A stretch of DNA of 64,000 nucleotides from Lentisphaeria bacterium (GTDB lineage Bacteria; Verrucomicrobiota; Lentisphaeria; Victivallales; Victivallaceae). Each line of letters starts with the position of its first letter. The first letter of the stretch is position 1. Under the pieces are notes generated by a model, which did no database searches, was not told the DNA's origin, and worked only from the letters and a program-made list of their open reading frames with translations. Shown here one piece after another: positions 1 to 10,990 of this stretch. Position numbers and translations under genes: made by a program. Location: assembly GCA_022009855.1 (NCBI GenBank), contig CP091727.1:310001-374000 (forward strand), in the 5' to 3' direction.

Positions 1-518
1 GACGCCCCCGGATTGCCGGCCCGGGCAAAGAAGCTCATCAGGTAGTGGGTCTGCCCGATCAATTCCGGTTCATCGCCGGGGTGATTCGCCCGCAGGAGCT
101 TCCCGATCCGGCGCAGGCGGCCGCTGATCTCCTCCGGGTCCGCAAGGCGAAACTGCCGAACCGTGTCCAGCCGGAGTCCCGCCGCGTACGCCTTGACCAG
201 AGAGCCGCGGATCTCCAGCACCTGTTTCACATACGGCTCGGTGGTGAAGGACTCCTGCATGTAGAGCGAATCCATCGGAATCACCATCGCCTCCCCCGCG
301 CACAGAATGTAATCCTTCCCTTCAACCACATAGTGAATCCGCCCCGACAGCATGACGGAAAACAACAGATAGGAAACGCGATGCATCCCCATCCGGGAGG
401 GAGAAATCCGCGCCACCTCCTCCTCGCAGAAGGGGTAAACCGGCGGCTCCTCTTCCTGCTGAAAATTCCAGTAATTACACTCGAAGGAGAGCACGCCGTG
501 AATGTCCGTCCGCCCCAT
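1..518 (-). CDS. AraC-type regulator, N-terminal part (cut by window edge)
   Basis: Only about the first 170 residues lie in the window; the 3' end runs off the left edge. The protein begins MGRTDIHGVLSFECNYW and continues with alternating beta-strand-like segments (SYLLFSVMLSGRIHYVV, then YILCAGEAMVIPM), the look of the cupin-like sugar-sensing half of AraC regulators. The DNA-binding half would lie outside, so the family call is an inference from fold and context. I chose the ATG at 518 because GGAGGT lies just upstream; an in-frame ATG at 530 is the alternative. It is divergent from the hydrolase gene at 746, the usual position for the local activator of such a gene. Confidence 0.6.
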   Translation of the reverse strand, partial: MGRTDIHGVLSFECNYWNFQQEEEPPVYPFCEEEVARISPSRMGMHRVSYLLFSVMLSGRIHYVVEGKDYILCAGEAMVIPMDSLYMQESFTTEPYVKQVLEIRGSLVKAYAAGLRLDTVRQFRLADPEEISGRLRRIGKLLRANHPGDEPELIGQTHYLMSFFARAGNPGA

Positions 519-682
519 TTCCACCTCCATTGCAGTTGCGGGAATTCAACATACATCTGCATGGCAATTTCCGCAACCGGAAAAGAGGAAATTTCTGAAA
601 ATAAAGTGGATTCGACAAAAATACTTTTTATCATGATGTATGTTTTCCGGGCTGATTCTGTATGCCGGAATGCGTTTGAGAC

Positions 683-711
683 TTGCTTTCCCCGATCACT
701 TCCGGTATAAT
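683..711 (+). promoter_or_regulatory. sigma70-type promoter of the hydrolase gene at 746
   Basis: TTGCTT at 683-688, a 17-base spacer, and a perfect TATAAT at 706-711. The start codon at 746 lies 35 bases downstream, giving a short leader with AGGAAAG as ribosome binding site. The spacing and position make this the likely promoter of the plus-strand gene. Confidence 0.7.
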
Positions 712-745
712 AAAGACGAAGAGAAACCATGACAGGAAAGAACCG

Positions 746-2559
746 ATGAAACTCAACTATTCCCAGACGGATGCCGCGGCCAGAAGATATGTCCCGGTCG
801 CGCTCGGCAACGGCGACCTCTCGTTTCAGATCGATGGCGGCGGCGCCATGGAGCAGCGGGAGTATTGCGGCATGACACCCGACGTGGTCCGCGCCGGAAT
901 CCGGTATGACTTTCCGCAGTTTCCGCTGATCTCCTTCGGCTCATTTCAGCAGGAGCTTCCGGGAACTCCCGCAATCGCCGGATTTCTTCAGGAGTTCGAC
1001 CCGGAAACCGGCCTCTGCCGCTGCCGGACCGACTATGCGGACGGTTCCCGCCTCGACACGACGGTGTTCTGCCATCTCCGGCTCAATCTGATCGTCATCC
1101 GCAAAAGCGGACCGCCGCGGAAAATCCACGGTTCCGCTTCCTCTACCGGATCTCGCCATCCCGCCTGCGGGTGCGGACCGCCGGGGCGGCGCTGGAGTAT
1201 GAGGTGGAGAGTTTTCAGCCGGTTCAGGGGAAGATCTCCTTTCATCCGGAAAACGGTGTCGAATTCCAGCCGACCGCAGACGGGCGGGGAATCGCCCTCG
1301 ACTCTCCGGCAGGAGAACTCACGCTCAAGATCGCCTTCGACGACGAAGCGCGGCACGCAGCGGAGACCCGGTCGGCGGAGGAGCTGGAGCAATCCTCCCG
1401 CCGGGCCTGGGCGGAATTTTACCGGGAGTCCCGCCTGCCCCGCCTGACCGGCCGTCTGGCGGAGGCCGCGCGCATGGCGGAATACCATCTGCGCATCAGC
1501 AGCACGCGGTACGCCATGCCGATCGGATTGTTTCACAGCCACTGGGAGGGGCGGTATTTCGCGTTCGACGAATACTTCATGCTGCGCGGTCTGCTGGCGG
1601 CCGGGCACTTTGAAGCAGCGAAGAAGATCGTCGATTTCCATTTTGCGGCGCTGCCCGCCGCACGCGCCCGCTATTTTCTCTACTTCGGCAATCAGGGCCA
1701 GGCGGCCCGTTTCGTCTGGGAGTCGATCGAAGCAGCGGGAGTGGAAGGCAGTCCGCCGGGACACTGGCTGGATCACATCTTCCACATGGCGCATGTGGCG
1801 CTGGGAGCATTCGACTACTGCCGGGCGACGCAGGACGACGAGTATCTGCGGCAGTGCGGCTATCCTCTGCTGAGCGCCTGCGCAAACTTTTATCTGGAAC
1901 AGGCGGTGACCCCGGACGGGGACCGGCTGATCATCGGCAAATGCGCCGATCTGGAGCGGCTCGGTCAGGCGAAGCTCAATCCGTTCATGACCTCCTGCGG
2001 AGCGATTTCGACGCTGGAGCGGGCGGCCGAAGCGGCGGAACATCTGGGAGTCGACCCGGAACGGCAGGAACTCTGGCGCAGAACGGCGGCGGCCCTGCGG
2101 AAGTCGCTCCCGCGCGGAAACGGGCGCTACCTCCCCTGCCCGGATGCGGAGCCCGGTTCGAGCATCGCGCTGCTGAGCGGCCTCTATCCCTACGGCACCC
2201 TGCCGGCGGAGGATCCAGCGCAGCGGCAGGCGGCGGAGGACTATTTCGCCCGGGAACAGGAGTTCGGCAACATGTACCCGGAAGGGAATGCCATCTGCAG
2301 CTGGTATGCGAACTGGAAGGCGCTCGCGCTGGTACGTCTGGGGCGGCGCGCCGAAGCGCGGGAGCTGCTGGAACAGATTGCTGCGGAAACCGGCTGTTTC
2401 CGCGAAACCTTTGAAATTCTGGAGAGCGGGAAACACCCCTATTTCACCACGGCGGAAGGGATTTTTCTGGAAGCGATCTGCCGGATCGTGCCGGATGCCG
2501 GCCATCCGGAACCGACCCGACCTTTCGGAAACGAAAAAGAGAGAGAGGCCATGTCATGA
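746..2559 (+). CDS. glycoside-hydrolase-like protein, probable (alpha/alpha)6 barrel, one frameshift
   Basis: A protein of about 600 residues without a signal peptide, so probably cytoplasmic. It starts MKLNYSQTDAAARRYVPVALGNGDLSF, and the N-terminal third looks like the beta-sandwich that precedes the helical barrel in GH65/GH95-type enzymes. From about residue 240 it is helical, with aromatic and acidic patches (FHSHWEGRYFAFDEYFMLRGLL, GHWLDHIFHMAHVALGAFDYC, GNMYPEGNAICSWYANW) typical of (alpha/alpha)6 barrels. The frame changes near 1105-1115; reading across it gives PRFRFLYRISPSRLRVR, which joins the two halves sensibly, so a one-base deletion is likely. The exact family and substrate cannot be told. 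Start: ATG at 746 with AGGAAAG upstream. The gene is followed by a prepilin gene. Confidence 0.6.
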
Positions 2560-2650
2560 ACTTCAACTCTTCTTTTCCGCTTCAGCCGACTTGACGGTTA
2601 CCATCTCACGGGTTCGTAAGTTTCAGGTTAAACACACAACAGGAGGTTCC

Positions 2651-3434
2651 ATGATGAAGTTGAATTCAGAAAGGAAGAGACGGCGTATGGAAATTGCACA
2701 ATCCCGACATGGTTTTACAATAATAGAACTTCTCATCGTAATTAGCATACTGACTATCCTGTGCGCAATTCTGCTTCCGGCTCTGGGCAGGGCAAGAGAT
2801 GCGGGACTGGCGTCAGACTGCCGCGGCCGGGAAAAACAGATCGGCGTGGCCTTCATGATGTATTCCACGGACTACAATCATTACCTCCCTCTCGGCTATG
2901 CCGGTTATTCCGCCAGCTGCACCGGGGATCCCAAAGAACGTTCCTGGATCCACAAACTCAGCCCCTATCTCGGCGGCGGCACGTTTCCCAATGAACAAAG
3001 ACCTTCCTGCGGCAATTCACCGGAAAGCACTTCTCCGTTTGTAATGCGCAACTCGTTTTACTGGTGTAAAAAGTCCGGTCATTCCGACTTCGTTCCGCAA
3101 AAACAGTTTCCCTTATGGCGGAAACTCTCAGGATCGCTACCGCTATGCGATGAATGCGGCTCTCAATGAAACCAGTTTCGAGTCATCGCCTCAGCCGGCA
3201 CCTCCTGCGGCTACAAGACGATGAAACTGGTGAAAGTGCCGGCCTCGACCCTGCTGGTAGGCGAGTGTTACGGAGAATACCCGATCTATTCCTGGTGGGG
3301 TTTCTTCGAGCAGTATGGAAACATACCTCATAAAAAGGAAATCCAACATGCTCTATTGCGACGGTCACGTGGACGCGATCGCGGAAGGCGAAGTATCGCG
3401 CAATAACACGGCTCTCTTCTGGCGCGGATTCTGA
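2651..3434 (+). CDS. prepilin-type N-terminal cleavage/methylation protein, at least three frameshifts
   Basis: A type II secretion/type IV pilin-like protein. After a short basic leader it has the prepilin peptidase site and hydrophobic helix HGFTIIELLIVISILTILC (about residues 20-40), followed by LLPALGRARDAG and the globular part with YNHYLPLGY. The reading frame is lost near 3100, 3175 and 3340. Joining frames recovers NSFPYGGNSQDRYRYAMNAA, then YKTMKLVKVPASTLLVGECY, and finally NMLYCDGHVDAI and a stop at 3434. The last block is the C-terminal DGH motif shared by all prepilin-like proteins in this window. AGGAGG at 2641 sets the start at 2651. It lies between two hydrolase genes on the same strand, so is probably cotranscribed with them. 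Fold and processing are known for the family; the role at this locus is inferred. Confidence 0.75.
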
Positions 3435-3475
3435 AATCCCGTATTTTTTCAACCCTTCAACGGAGTAAAGATTCC

Positions 3476-6400
3476 ATGAGATATCTGTTGCTGCTGTTCT
3501 GTGTACTTACCCTGAGTTCCGGCGGAGTGGAAATTCAATCCGACGGCCGATGGTCCCTGGAAGGAATTTCCGCCCGCTGGAACATGATGACCCCGGACTG
3601 GCACCATACCTACGGCATCAAGGAAACCATCCGGAAGCTGGACGCCGCCCGCAGCGTTCTGGAAGCCAAAGGGAAAAAGGTGTATTTTCAAACATTCGCC
3701 GCTCCGTCCTCTTCCGGGGCAATCCAAGTTGAAAGCCGGGTATATTCCGACGACTTTCCCGATATCGGCCATGTCAGTTACAGTATTTCCATTCCGCTTG
3801 AGTTCTTCCGGCAATTGACGGTAAACGGAGAAAAGTTGTCGGTTCCGGCAATTCCCGCGCAGGTGCATCTGAAACGTTTCCCGATGAAGCGGCACTCTTT
3901 GGAAATTGAAATGAACGGAGGCTCCTGCATAGTCGAAGGGGATTTCAGCATCGGAATACAGGATAATCGCAAATGGTCCAATGAATTGCAAATTCGTCTG
4001 AATTCCAGCGCAGGCCGACGTTCTGGCTCCTATGAGATAAAATTTCAGCTCCGGCATCTCCCGATCAAAAGCAAGAGCGTTTCCCTGACAGAAGCGGCCA
4101 ACCTGGGGATCCGGAATGGGAAAGTCGTCGGCGGAGAAAGCTCCTGGATCAATCCGAATGCCCGAAAAGATCTCTCCACTCTACAGCCCGGCAGGCTTTT
4201 CTTTGACCGGATCGGTTTCGATCTGATCGATCCCGCCGGGAACGATGGGAAACAATGCCTGGTACTCTCCGCAGACGGGAAGGATTTTCCCGCCTCCGCA
4301 GAATTGCCCATCGACGGGGAAACGGGTTCAAATACCTGTACCTTCTTCATACATCAGCCGATACACCGCCTTCCGGAGAGTCACTCGGCACAGTACTGGT
4401 GACCTGCGAAAACAGCAGAAAGGAACGCTTCCCGATCCAATCAGGGAAAGCGTGCGGCAACTGGCAGATTCCGGTCGCGGCGGAAAACGCCGGAATCGCC
4501 TGGACTCCGACCGCAACAAAATCCTGCACCACCTTGTACGCTTCCCGTCTTTCCGCTTTCCGGTCGCCCGGCACATCTTTCCTTCACTGCGGAAAACAGC
4601 GGAAAGTGGCTGATTTTTGCGGCGACGCTGTCGGAACATTTTGTGAAACCCGGGGAAGCGACGGAACGGGTTGTTCTGATGCCGGGCAAAGAGTGGCAGC
4701 CGGTCAAATTCGACCGAACCACCAAACCCGGTTCTCCACTGGACTTTTCCGCCCATCTGGATGCCCCCGCCGGAAAACACGGCAGAGTGATCATTGACGA
4801 CAATGGCCATTTCATCCTGGAGAAAAGCGGAGAAAGAATTCGATTTCTGGGTGTCAACATCTGTTCCACCTCCAACTATTACGACCGGAAGGAAGCGGAG
4901 GAATTTGCGGATGAGATCGCCCGCATCGGATACAATTCCGTCCGCTTTCATCACTTTGAAAACGATCTTCTGGATCCGAAGGCGGCAGATTCCACCACCT
5001 TCAATCCTGCAATGCTGGATAAACTGCAATATCTGATGTACTGTCTGAAAAAACGCGGCATCTACTATACCCTCGACCTGTATGCCAGCCGCAGATTGCG
5101 TCCCGGAGACGGCATTCGGGAATGGAACAGCAGACAGAAAACCAAACTGCTGTTCAACATTGAACCGACGGCACTGGAAAACTGGAAAACCTTTGTCAGG
5201 AAACTGCTCCTCGCCCCCAACCCCTATACGGGTCTCACGCCGGCAGAAGATCCGGCACTATATGTGGTGAACCTGGTCAACGAAAACGATATCGCATCCG
5301 GCTTCCCCGGGTCTTCGGATCCCGTAGTCGCACGAAAGTTTCAGCAATGCTGGAACCGCTATTTGAAACAGAACGGAATCGCCGGTGTCCCCGGAACCAA
5401 TACCGGAACGTTCCTGCATTTCCTCAACCAGCTGGAACGTGCCAGAATTCATGAGCAAGTTCGCTTTCTCCGGGAGAATATAAAAACCAGTGTTCTGGTA
5501 ACCGACCTCAACTTGAAACCCGATTACAACCTGAACGGTCCTCATTCCGAACTTCAGGTGGTGGATATTCACACCTACTGGGATCACATGACACTGCTTG
5601 TTCCGGGGCGCTGGTATCCGCCGCTCTATTTCCGTCAGAGCTCTGCACTGGAGCAGGATGCCGGCCATATTCGCTGGATCATGCCGGCCCGCATATTCGG
5701 CCGCCCGTTCATTTCAACCGAAATCAATTACTGCAACCCCAACCGTTTCAGGACGGAACTCGGTCCGATGTTCGGCGCCTATGCCGCGCTGCAGGATTAT
5801 GACGGACTTTACCGCTTCGCCTGGATGCACTCCAAACGCTGGAACAAAGAAGAAGACGTTACCGGTCTGAATGTGTACAACGATCCTCTGGCGCTGTTTT
5901 CCGACCGGCTGCTGTATCTCTTGTTCATGCGGGGCGACGTCTCGCCCGCTCCGGGCGGAGCAGCGGTCGATTACCGGGAAAACGCATTGCAGAACATGAA
6001 TGCAAATGCATTCGAAAAGGTACAGAAAAACACCGAAGAATTCTCCCGTCTGGGACTTCTCACCCGCATCGGCGTTCTGGAAGAAGGACGCTCCTTCAAA
6101 GGCATACCGAAGGTCAATCTGACCGGGAACTGGCAAGAACAACTTCCGGCAGAACGAAAAAACGCTCTAAAAAAAGGCCTTGAAATCAGGAACTTTTCTC
6201 AGCGAAACGAAGGAAATCTCACTGTCTCCGCGGGAAAAGAAGATCCTCGTGGTGACTCCGAGAACGGAGGCGCTGTCAGGCTGCTCCGATCTGCATGGGA
6301 AAATCCTCCACGCAACCGGGATCACCACACCGCAGACCGTTGCCATCTCCTCACTGGATGGCAAACCTCTCGCGGAAAGCAGAAAAAATCCTGATGTTTC

Positions 6401-6669
6401 ACCTGGTGAACATGGGAAACCGGTTCCAGAGTTTCCGCAATCGCGAATGTACCATTTTAGACAGTTACGGTACCCGTCCTCTGCTGATCGAACGGAGAAA
6501 AACAACCGTATCGCTCCATCTGCCGCACAAGTGGAAGGTCGAAACTCTCGATCTCTCCGGACGGCAGACCGGAACCGTCAAAACAGATTATGAAAACGGT
6601 ATCCTCCATTTTACAGCGGATACCGCACTCAGACCCCACGGAGTGATGGCCTATCTGCTGACCCGATAG
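3476..6669 (+). CDS. secreted GH5-like (clan GH-A) glycoside hydrolase, four frameshifts
   Basis: A large secreted enzyme (over 1,050 residues) with a signal peptide MRYLLLLFCVLTLSSGG, an N-terminal beta-rich domain of about 380 residues, a TIM barrel and a C-terminal beta domain. In the barrel, IRFLGVNICSTSNYY and YNSVRFHHFENDLLD match the start of GH5-type barrels. VVNLVNENDIA supplies the probable acid/base Glu and RPFISTEINYCN the probable nucleophile Glu. Frame changes occur near 4350, 4555, 6236 and 6390; each junction restores a continuous sequence (for example HLSFTAENSGKWLIFAATLS after the second). A homologue is encoded on the other strand at 55771-58488. Substrate unknown. It follows the prepilin gene by 41 bases. 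Confidence 0.7.
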
Positions 6670-6696
6670 AGTTCCTTCTGATCCGGGTTTGCAAAA

Positions 6697-6741
6697 AAAA
6701 CCTCTGCGGCTATAGTAAAAATGGCTCCGCAGAGAGGTTTT
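6697..6741 (+). promoter_or_regulatory. inverted repeat around the -10 box and ribosome binding site of the LacI gene
   Basis: AAAACCTCTGCGG (6697-6709) and CCGCAGAGAGGTTTT (6727-6741) are inverted copies differing by a two-base bulge. The loop holds TATAGT (6711-6716), a likely -10 box. The right arm contains AGAGAGG, the ribosome binding site for the ATG at 6745. As DNA this could be an operator for the LacI-type product; as RNA, if transcription starts upstream, it would hide the ribosome binding site. Either reading implies autoregulation, which is inferred. Confidence 0.5.
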
Positions 6742-6744
6742 GCC

Positions 6745-7694
6745 ATGAAAGCGACAATACGATCCATAGCGAAAACAGCGAATGTCTCACCCGCGACCGT
6801 CTCGCGGGTGCTCAGCGGTTCCACGCAGGTCACCCCGCGCATGCGCTCCCATGTGCTGAATATCGCTCGAAAACTCGGCTACCATAGCGCCGGAATCCGG
6901 AACGTCGCCCTGATCGCCGGAGGAAACTTTTTTCCGGCTACGATGCACTGCTTCTGCAGGCCCTGCATGAAGAGCTCAGACATAGAAACTATCGCGCCGT
7001 CCTGGTCACCACCTCCGATCTCGACGCCCTCGACGACTGCGTAATCGCCGGAGCAATCTCCATCGCCTATCAGGACGGGAGAGAAAAACTCTGGATCCGC
7101 AACCGGGCGCTCCCCATGATCTGCATCAACGCGACCGGCTATCACCTCGACGGAATCTACAAAGTCTATTCCAATGAACAACAGGGAACCGAACTCGCGC
7201 TCGAACATTTTTACAAATTCGGCCACCGCAATCTCGGCCTGGTCACCTACAGCAGCCACCTCCCCGGACCGTTGGGGCTCTCCCTGCGGATCGAAGCCTT
7301 TCACCGCTATCTGGTGAAACGCGGCTGCACCGGTACCGCGGTCAATATGATCGACTGCAGCCGGGCGATTGACGCCGTGCGCAAACTGCTCGATTCCGGC
7401 GTCACCGCCATCCTCGCCGCAGGAGAATCGGTCGGGCTGCCGGTGGCTCATGCGCTGAATCTCTTCCGGATCAGAATTCCCGAAGATGTCTCGATGATCT
7501 CCATGGAGAGCCGCAGAGTTTCCGAATATCTCACGCCGCCGCACACGACGATCGAACAGCGGATGGACCGGCTCGCCGCAGAGGCGGTATCGCTGCTGGA
7601 ACAACAATGGAACGGCGAACAGCCTTCCGCGGACATCGCGGTGGATTACTGCCTGCGTTCACGCGACAGCGTCGCCCCGCCGCCGCGGAGCTGA
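6745..7694 (+). CDS. LacI family transcriptional regulator, one frameshift
   Basis: A DNA-binding repressor/activator of about 315 residues. The N-terminal helix-turn-helix is clear: TIRSIAKTANVSPATVSRVLSG, followed by the hinge region ARKLGYH. The rest is a periplasmic-binding-protein-like effector domain (GVTAILAAGESVGLPVAHAL, IPEDVSMISME, and LTPPHTTIEQRMDRLAAEAV near the end). The frame shifts at a run of six T around 6928-6933. One more T gives GGNFFSGYDALLLQALHEEL and a continuous protein, so a homopolymer indel is likely. AGAGAGG precedes the ATG at 6745. It ends next to the convergent GH71/99-like gene, one of its probable targets; the GH5-like gene upstream on the same strand is another. 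Confidence 0.85.
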
Positions 7695-7718
7695 TTCGAG
7701 GAAATGCCGCCCCATTTG

Positions 7719-7740
7719 CCGGCGTTCCTCCCCGCCGGCG
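7719..7740. terminator. stem-loop between convergent genes
   Basis: GCCGGCG (7719-7725) pairs with CGCCGGC (7734-7740) across an eight-base loop. It lies between the LacI gene ending at 7694 and the opposing hydrolase gene ending at 7747. There is no T-run, so it is at best a weak bidirectional terminator. Confidence 0.35.
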
Positions 7741-7746
7741 GAAAGC

Positions 7747-10222
7747 TCAGAGACCAATCAGCGCTGCACGTTGGGCGATTCCGGCAATCTCCTTTTCCGT
7801 CAGAGCCCGTCCGGCGATGGAAAGCCGGAGCAAAATCCCCTGAAACCGACCGCTCCGGACCCCGGCAAAGCCGCGAATCCGCTCCGGAACGCCACCGATG
7901 AAAACCCCTTCGTTGGAACGGGTTCCGTCACATGCCGCCCGGGCTTCCGGTTTCCCGTCGAGGTACAATCGCAATTCTCGCCCGTCATAGGTAACTGCCA
8001 CATGATGGAATCGCCCGGGTTTCAGTCGCGTTTTTGAAGTTATCGTCACATACGAATCGGGCCACCGCCGGTGTTTGCGCATGCGTTGCGCGGAAACCCG
8101 GCCGTCATCATTGAGAAAGAGCGTCGCCTGCGCACCATGCTGAAACGTGATATACTGCAATTGCCCCTTCGGCAAATTGTCACATCGGAATATTCCTTCC
8201 AGAGTCACCGGCCCGTAAAGGGAACGACTCGGCCGGCGGACAAACGATGAGGTTGCCGTCAAACTTCAACCCCCGGCTTTCATGACGACGCAAGGCGACA
8301 AACGGCCAGCGCCGGAGCGCCGGATCAAGGGTGATGTCGAAGTCTCCCGAAGCATCGGAAATCTTCCATGGCCGCGTCGCTCCGGATGGTGCAAATATCC
8401 ACTGCGCACACAATTCATCGGGCTGGAAGAACGGTCTGCTCCAGATGGTTGGAGAGTACGCATAACTGCCGTCCGGAAACTGCGCCAGCACCTGATAATA
8501 GATTTCACCGCAGGCGGAATCCGGCAGTTTCCAGTCGAGATAACCATAATCCGCCTTCTGTCGGAAAAGCTTCATATCCAGCGAAACCTGCCCGGGAATG
8601 ACATCATTCGCCCCTCCCTCCTCCGGCAGCGTCAGGCGCCGAAGCGGATGGCCGTTTCCGGCGACCGCAAAACGGACGGTCGCGGGATCTGCCCCCTTCA
8701 CAGTCCAATTCAGGCGACGCAGACCCTCATGATAGGCGGCATTTCGATTCCGGCCGTTGACGGAGAGCACAACTTCCCGTTCCGGTCCGGCCAGCCGGTG
8801 GAGCGGAACTGAATAATAGAGCTGATCGAACCGGTCACAGCGGGGAACCACTGCGACATCCGGCAGATTTTTTATACCAACGCCCTCCGTCTCCTCCGGC
8901 AAGCAATACGGAGACCCGCATCACGCGGCTCACGTTTCGATCTGCGCGCACCGCGTCATTCCAGTGAACCGCCTCCATCCGGGTCAGATCCACGCCGGGG
9001 AAATGCCGTTCGGCAAGCCGCCGCCCGTTCTCGCCGGTCAATTGAATCGTCACATCAGCCTTTTCCACCATTCCCGGAGTCGGCAGCGGCAGGAACTCCA
9101 GATTCAGATATTCTCCGGGAGCCAGTGCCTTCCGATAAGAAAGCACACTCCGGATTTCCCCTTTGCGCGCGGGAGGAATTCGATGCCCGTTATATTCGGC
9201 AAGGAAACGTTCCGCTATTTCCAGACGCGATGTCAGTGTGCCGAAGGAAGGCAGCAGCGTAGTCGCCTCCTTGTAATCATTGGCCACCCAGTGCAGGAAA
9301 TCCGGCGAAGCATCGCGCGTCAATTTCCATACCCGCCGCAGGAATCCTGTTCCGTCATGATCGATGAAATTGCGGTTGTAGGGGCGGTCGCTCAAATAAC
9401 CGGGCCACAACGTCGCTCCGGTACAGTTTGCCGCTTTCAGCCCCGCGCCGATGCGCTTCATTCGTCCGGGAAACGTAGCCGCCGCTTCCAGTCCGGAGCA
9501 ACCGAAATTGTAAACTCCGTCGAACAATTCAAGATAGGGCCGATACGTTTCAAGATCGAATTCCCCGGTCAGTGCGGGACGCAGTCCGCCCAGTTCCATG
9601 ATCCAGAAAATATCGTGTCCAGCCCGCTTCGTCCGCGCCAGCACCTCCCGCCAGAACTTCACGGGGAACTCCCAGGTGGAATAGAGCAGTATGACCGGTC
9701 GGCCCTTCTCCCGACGCCAGAAGGAAGAGTCTCCGAACTCCTTCATCATGCGGTCGATGTTCTCACAGAAAAAATCGACCGCTTTCCGATGCCCCATCTG
9801 CCGGTATGCCGCGATGAATTCCAGGAACGGAATCATCTTTATCCGACATTCCGGAATCTCCGAAGCGGCAGCTTCCATGTAGCGCATCAGCTGCAACTGC
9901 CGGTCAATGCGATGCCCGACCGCCGGATTGACGAGCGCGGCATGATGGTAGAACAATCCATCCACGCCGATGGTGTTCCAGCCATGTTGCTGGAGCAGCT
10001 CCAGTTCCGCCCGATGGGCTGCGATCACCAGTTCCGGGATGTCGCCATCTTTTTCGGAGTCATTTTCAGCGGCACGATCGAGAAGTCCCGCGGCGACACC
10101 ACCCCGGTTCCGCTGTGATAAGGCACATACCAGCCGATATAAGTGGCCACAGTCATTTTTTCCCCGGCCGCATTCAGCAGCAGCGGGATCAAACACAACA
10201 CCAGCATTCCGATTTTCATCAT
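7747..10222 (-). CDS. secreted GH71/GH99-like hydrolase with C-terminal LamG-type domain, three frameshifts
   Basis: The protein starts MMKIGMLVLCLIPLLLNAAGEK, a signal peptide, followed directly by MTVATYIGWYVPYHSG, as in GH71/GH99-type enzymes. The barrel carries LLQQHGWNTIGVDGLFY, GRPVILLYSTWEFPVKFW and HDIFWIMELGGLRP. After about 600 residues the C-terminal 170 residues form a concanavalin/LamG-like jelly roll (SLYGPVTLEGIFRCDN, RFHHVAVTYDGRELRLYLDG), likely for binding glycan. Frame changes near 10065, 8870 and 8250 split the gene; joining the frames gives one open protein. Start ATG at 10222 (or 10219) with GGGGAG upstream. It lies immediately downstream of a prepilin gene on the same strand. 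GH71/99 is my best guess from sequence texture, not a proven assignment. Confidence 0.6.
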
Positions 10223-10235
10223 TGCATTTCTCCCC

Positions 10236-10990
10236 TCAGTCATCGGCATCCCGCGTCCAGAATCCTTTCGGCAGGGCAGCGGACCCCCTGCCGATGGTTC
10301 TGTAGTATTGCAGATGGACGGCCCGCCCGTCCGCAAACAGATAGTTGTTGTTCCCGTTGTGATACTCCGGCATCTGCAGGGAAACCGGCATGGAGGAGAC
10401 CGTGGCGTACAGATTGATCAGCCGGGTGTTGCCGCAGAACAGCAACCGGTCCGCCGGCACCTTCACCTCCCCCAGCGCAATAAGTTCCGAAGGACGCGGC
10501 ACCATGGAACACTTCAGGGACTTCCCCAGTTTCCCCATCCGATGCCCAGTTGCAGACTGGTTTCACTTCCGGTGGTGTCTGCTCCTGAATTCATCGCATA
10601 ACTGCGCGGTTTGAGTCCGGCAAACGCCGCATTGCTGTAATCGCGTTCGATGTTGTCCGAGGGGCACAGAAAAATACTCAGCGATGCGGAATTTCCCCAT
10701 TGTGCGCCGACATAATTCAACAACAACGTCACCCATGTTTTATCTCTGTCGGCCTGGTGCCAGAGATAGGGGTAATATTCCCGGTTGTCGTTTGTATACA
10801 GGATCATGGCGTTGCCCAGCTGTTTCAGGTTGCTGACGCATTTCACCTTCCGGGCCTGCTCCCGCGCCCGGCTCAGCGCGGGCAGCAGCATGCTTGCCAG
10901 AATGGCGATGATCGCTATAACTACCAGCAATTCAATAAGAGTAAAATGTCCAGCAGTACATTTCCGGAAGCGGGCCAAATGCATTTTCAT
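10236..10990 (-). CDS. prepilin-type N-terminal cleavage/methylation protein, one frameshift
   Basis: The N-terminus HFTLIELLVVIAIIAILAS (residues 15-33) is a textbook prepilin cleavage site plus transmembrane helix. It is followed by MLLPALSRAREQARKVKCVSNLKQLGNAM and the usual globular domain with SIFLCPSDN. A frameshift near 10535 separates the last 90 residues, which contain NYLFADGRAVHLQYY, a variant of the C-terminal DGH motif with Arg in place of His. The start ATG (10990) overlaps the reconstructed stop of the upstream FAD oxidoreductase as ATGA, indicating translational coupling. The downstream hydrolase starts 14 bases after the stop. The three genes therefore form one operon. Confidence 0.85.

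Noticed and set aside
1033..2505. 490-codon open frame on the minus strand opposite the (alpha/alpha)6 hydrolase gene
   Set aside because: Arg/Gly/Pro-rich translation without motifs, lying antisense to a clear protein; a GC-rich shadow frame.
8964..10118. 384-codon plus-strand open frame opposite the GH71/99-like gene
   Set aside because: Antisense to conserved barrel strands and without a start signal.
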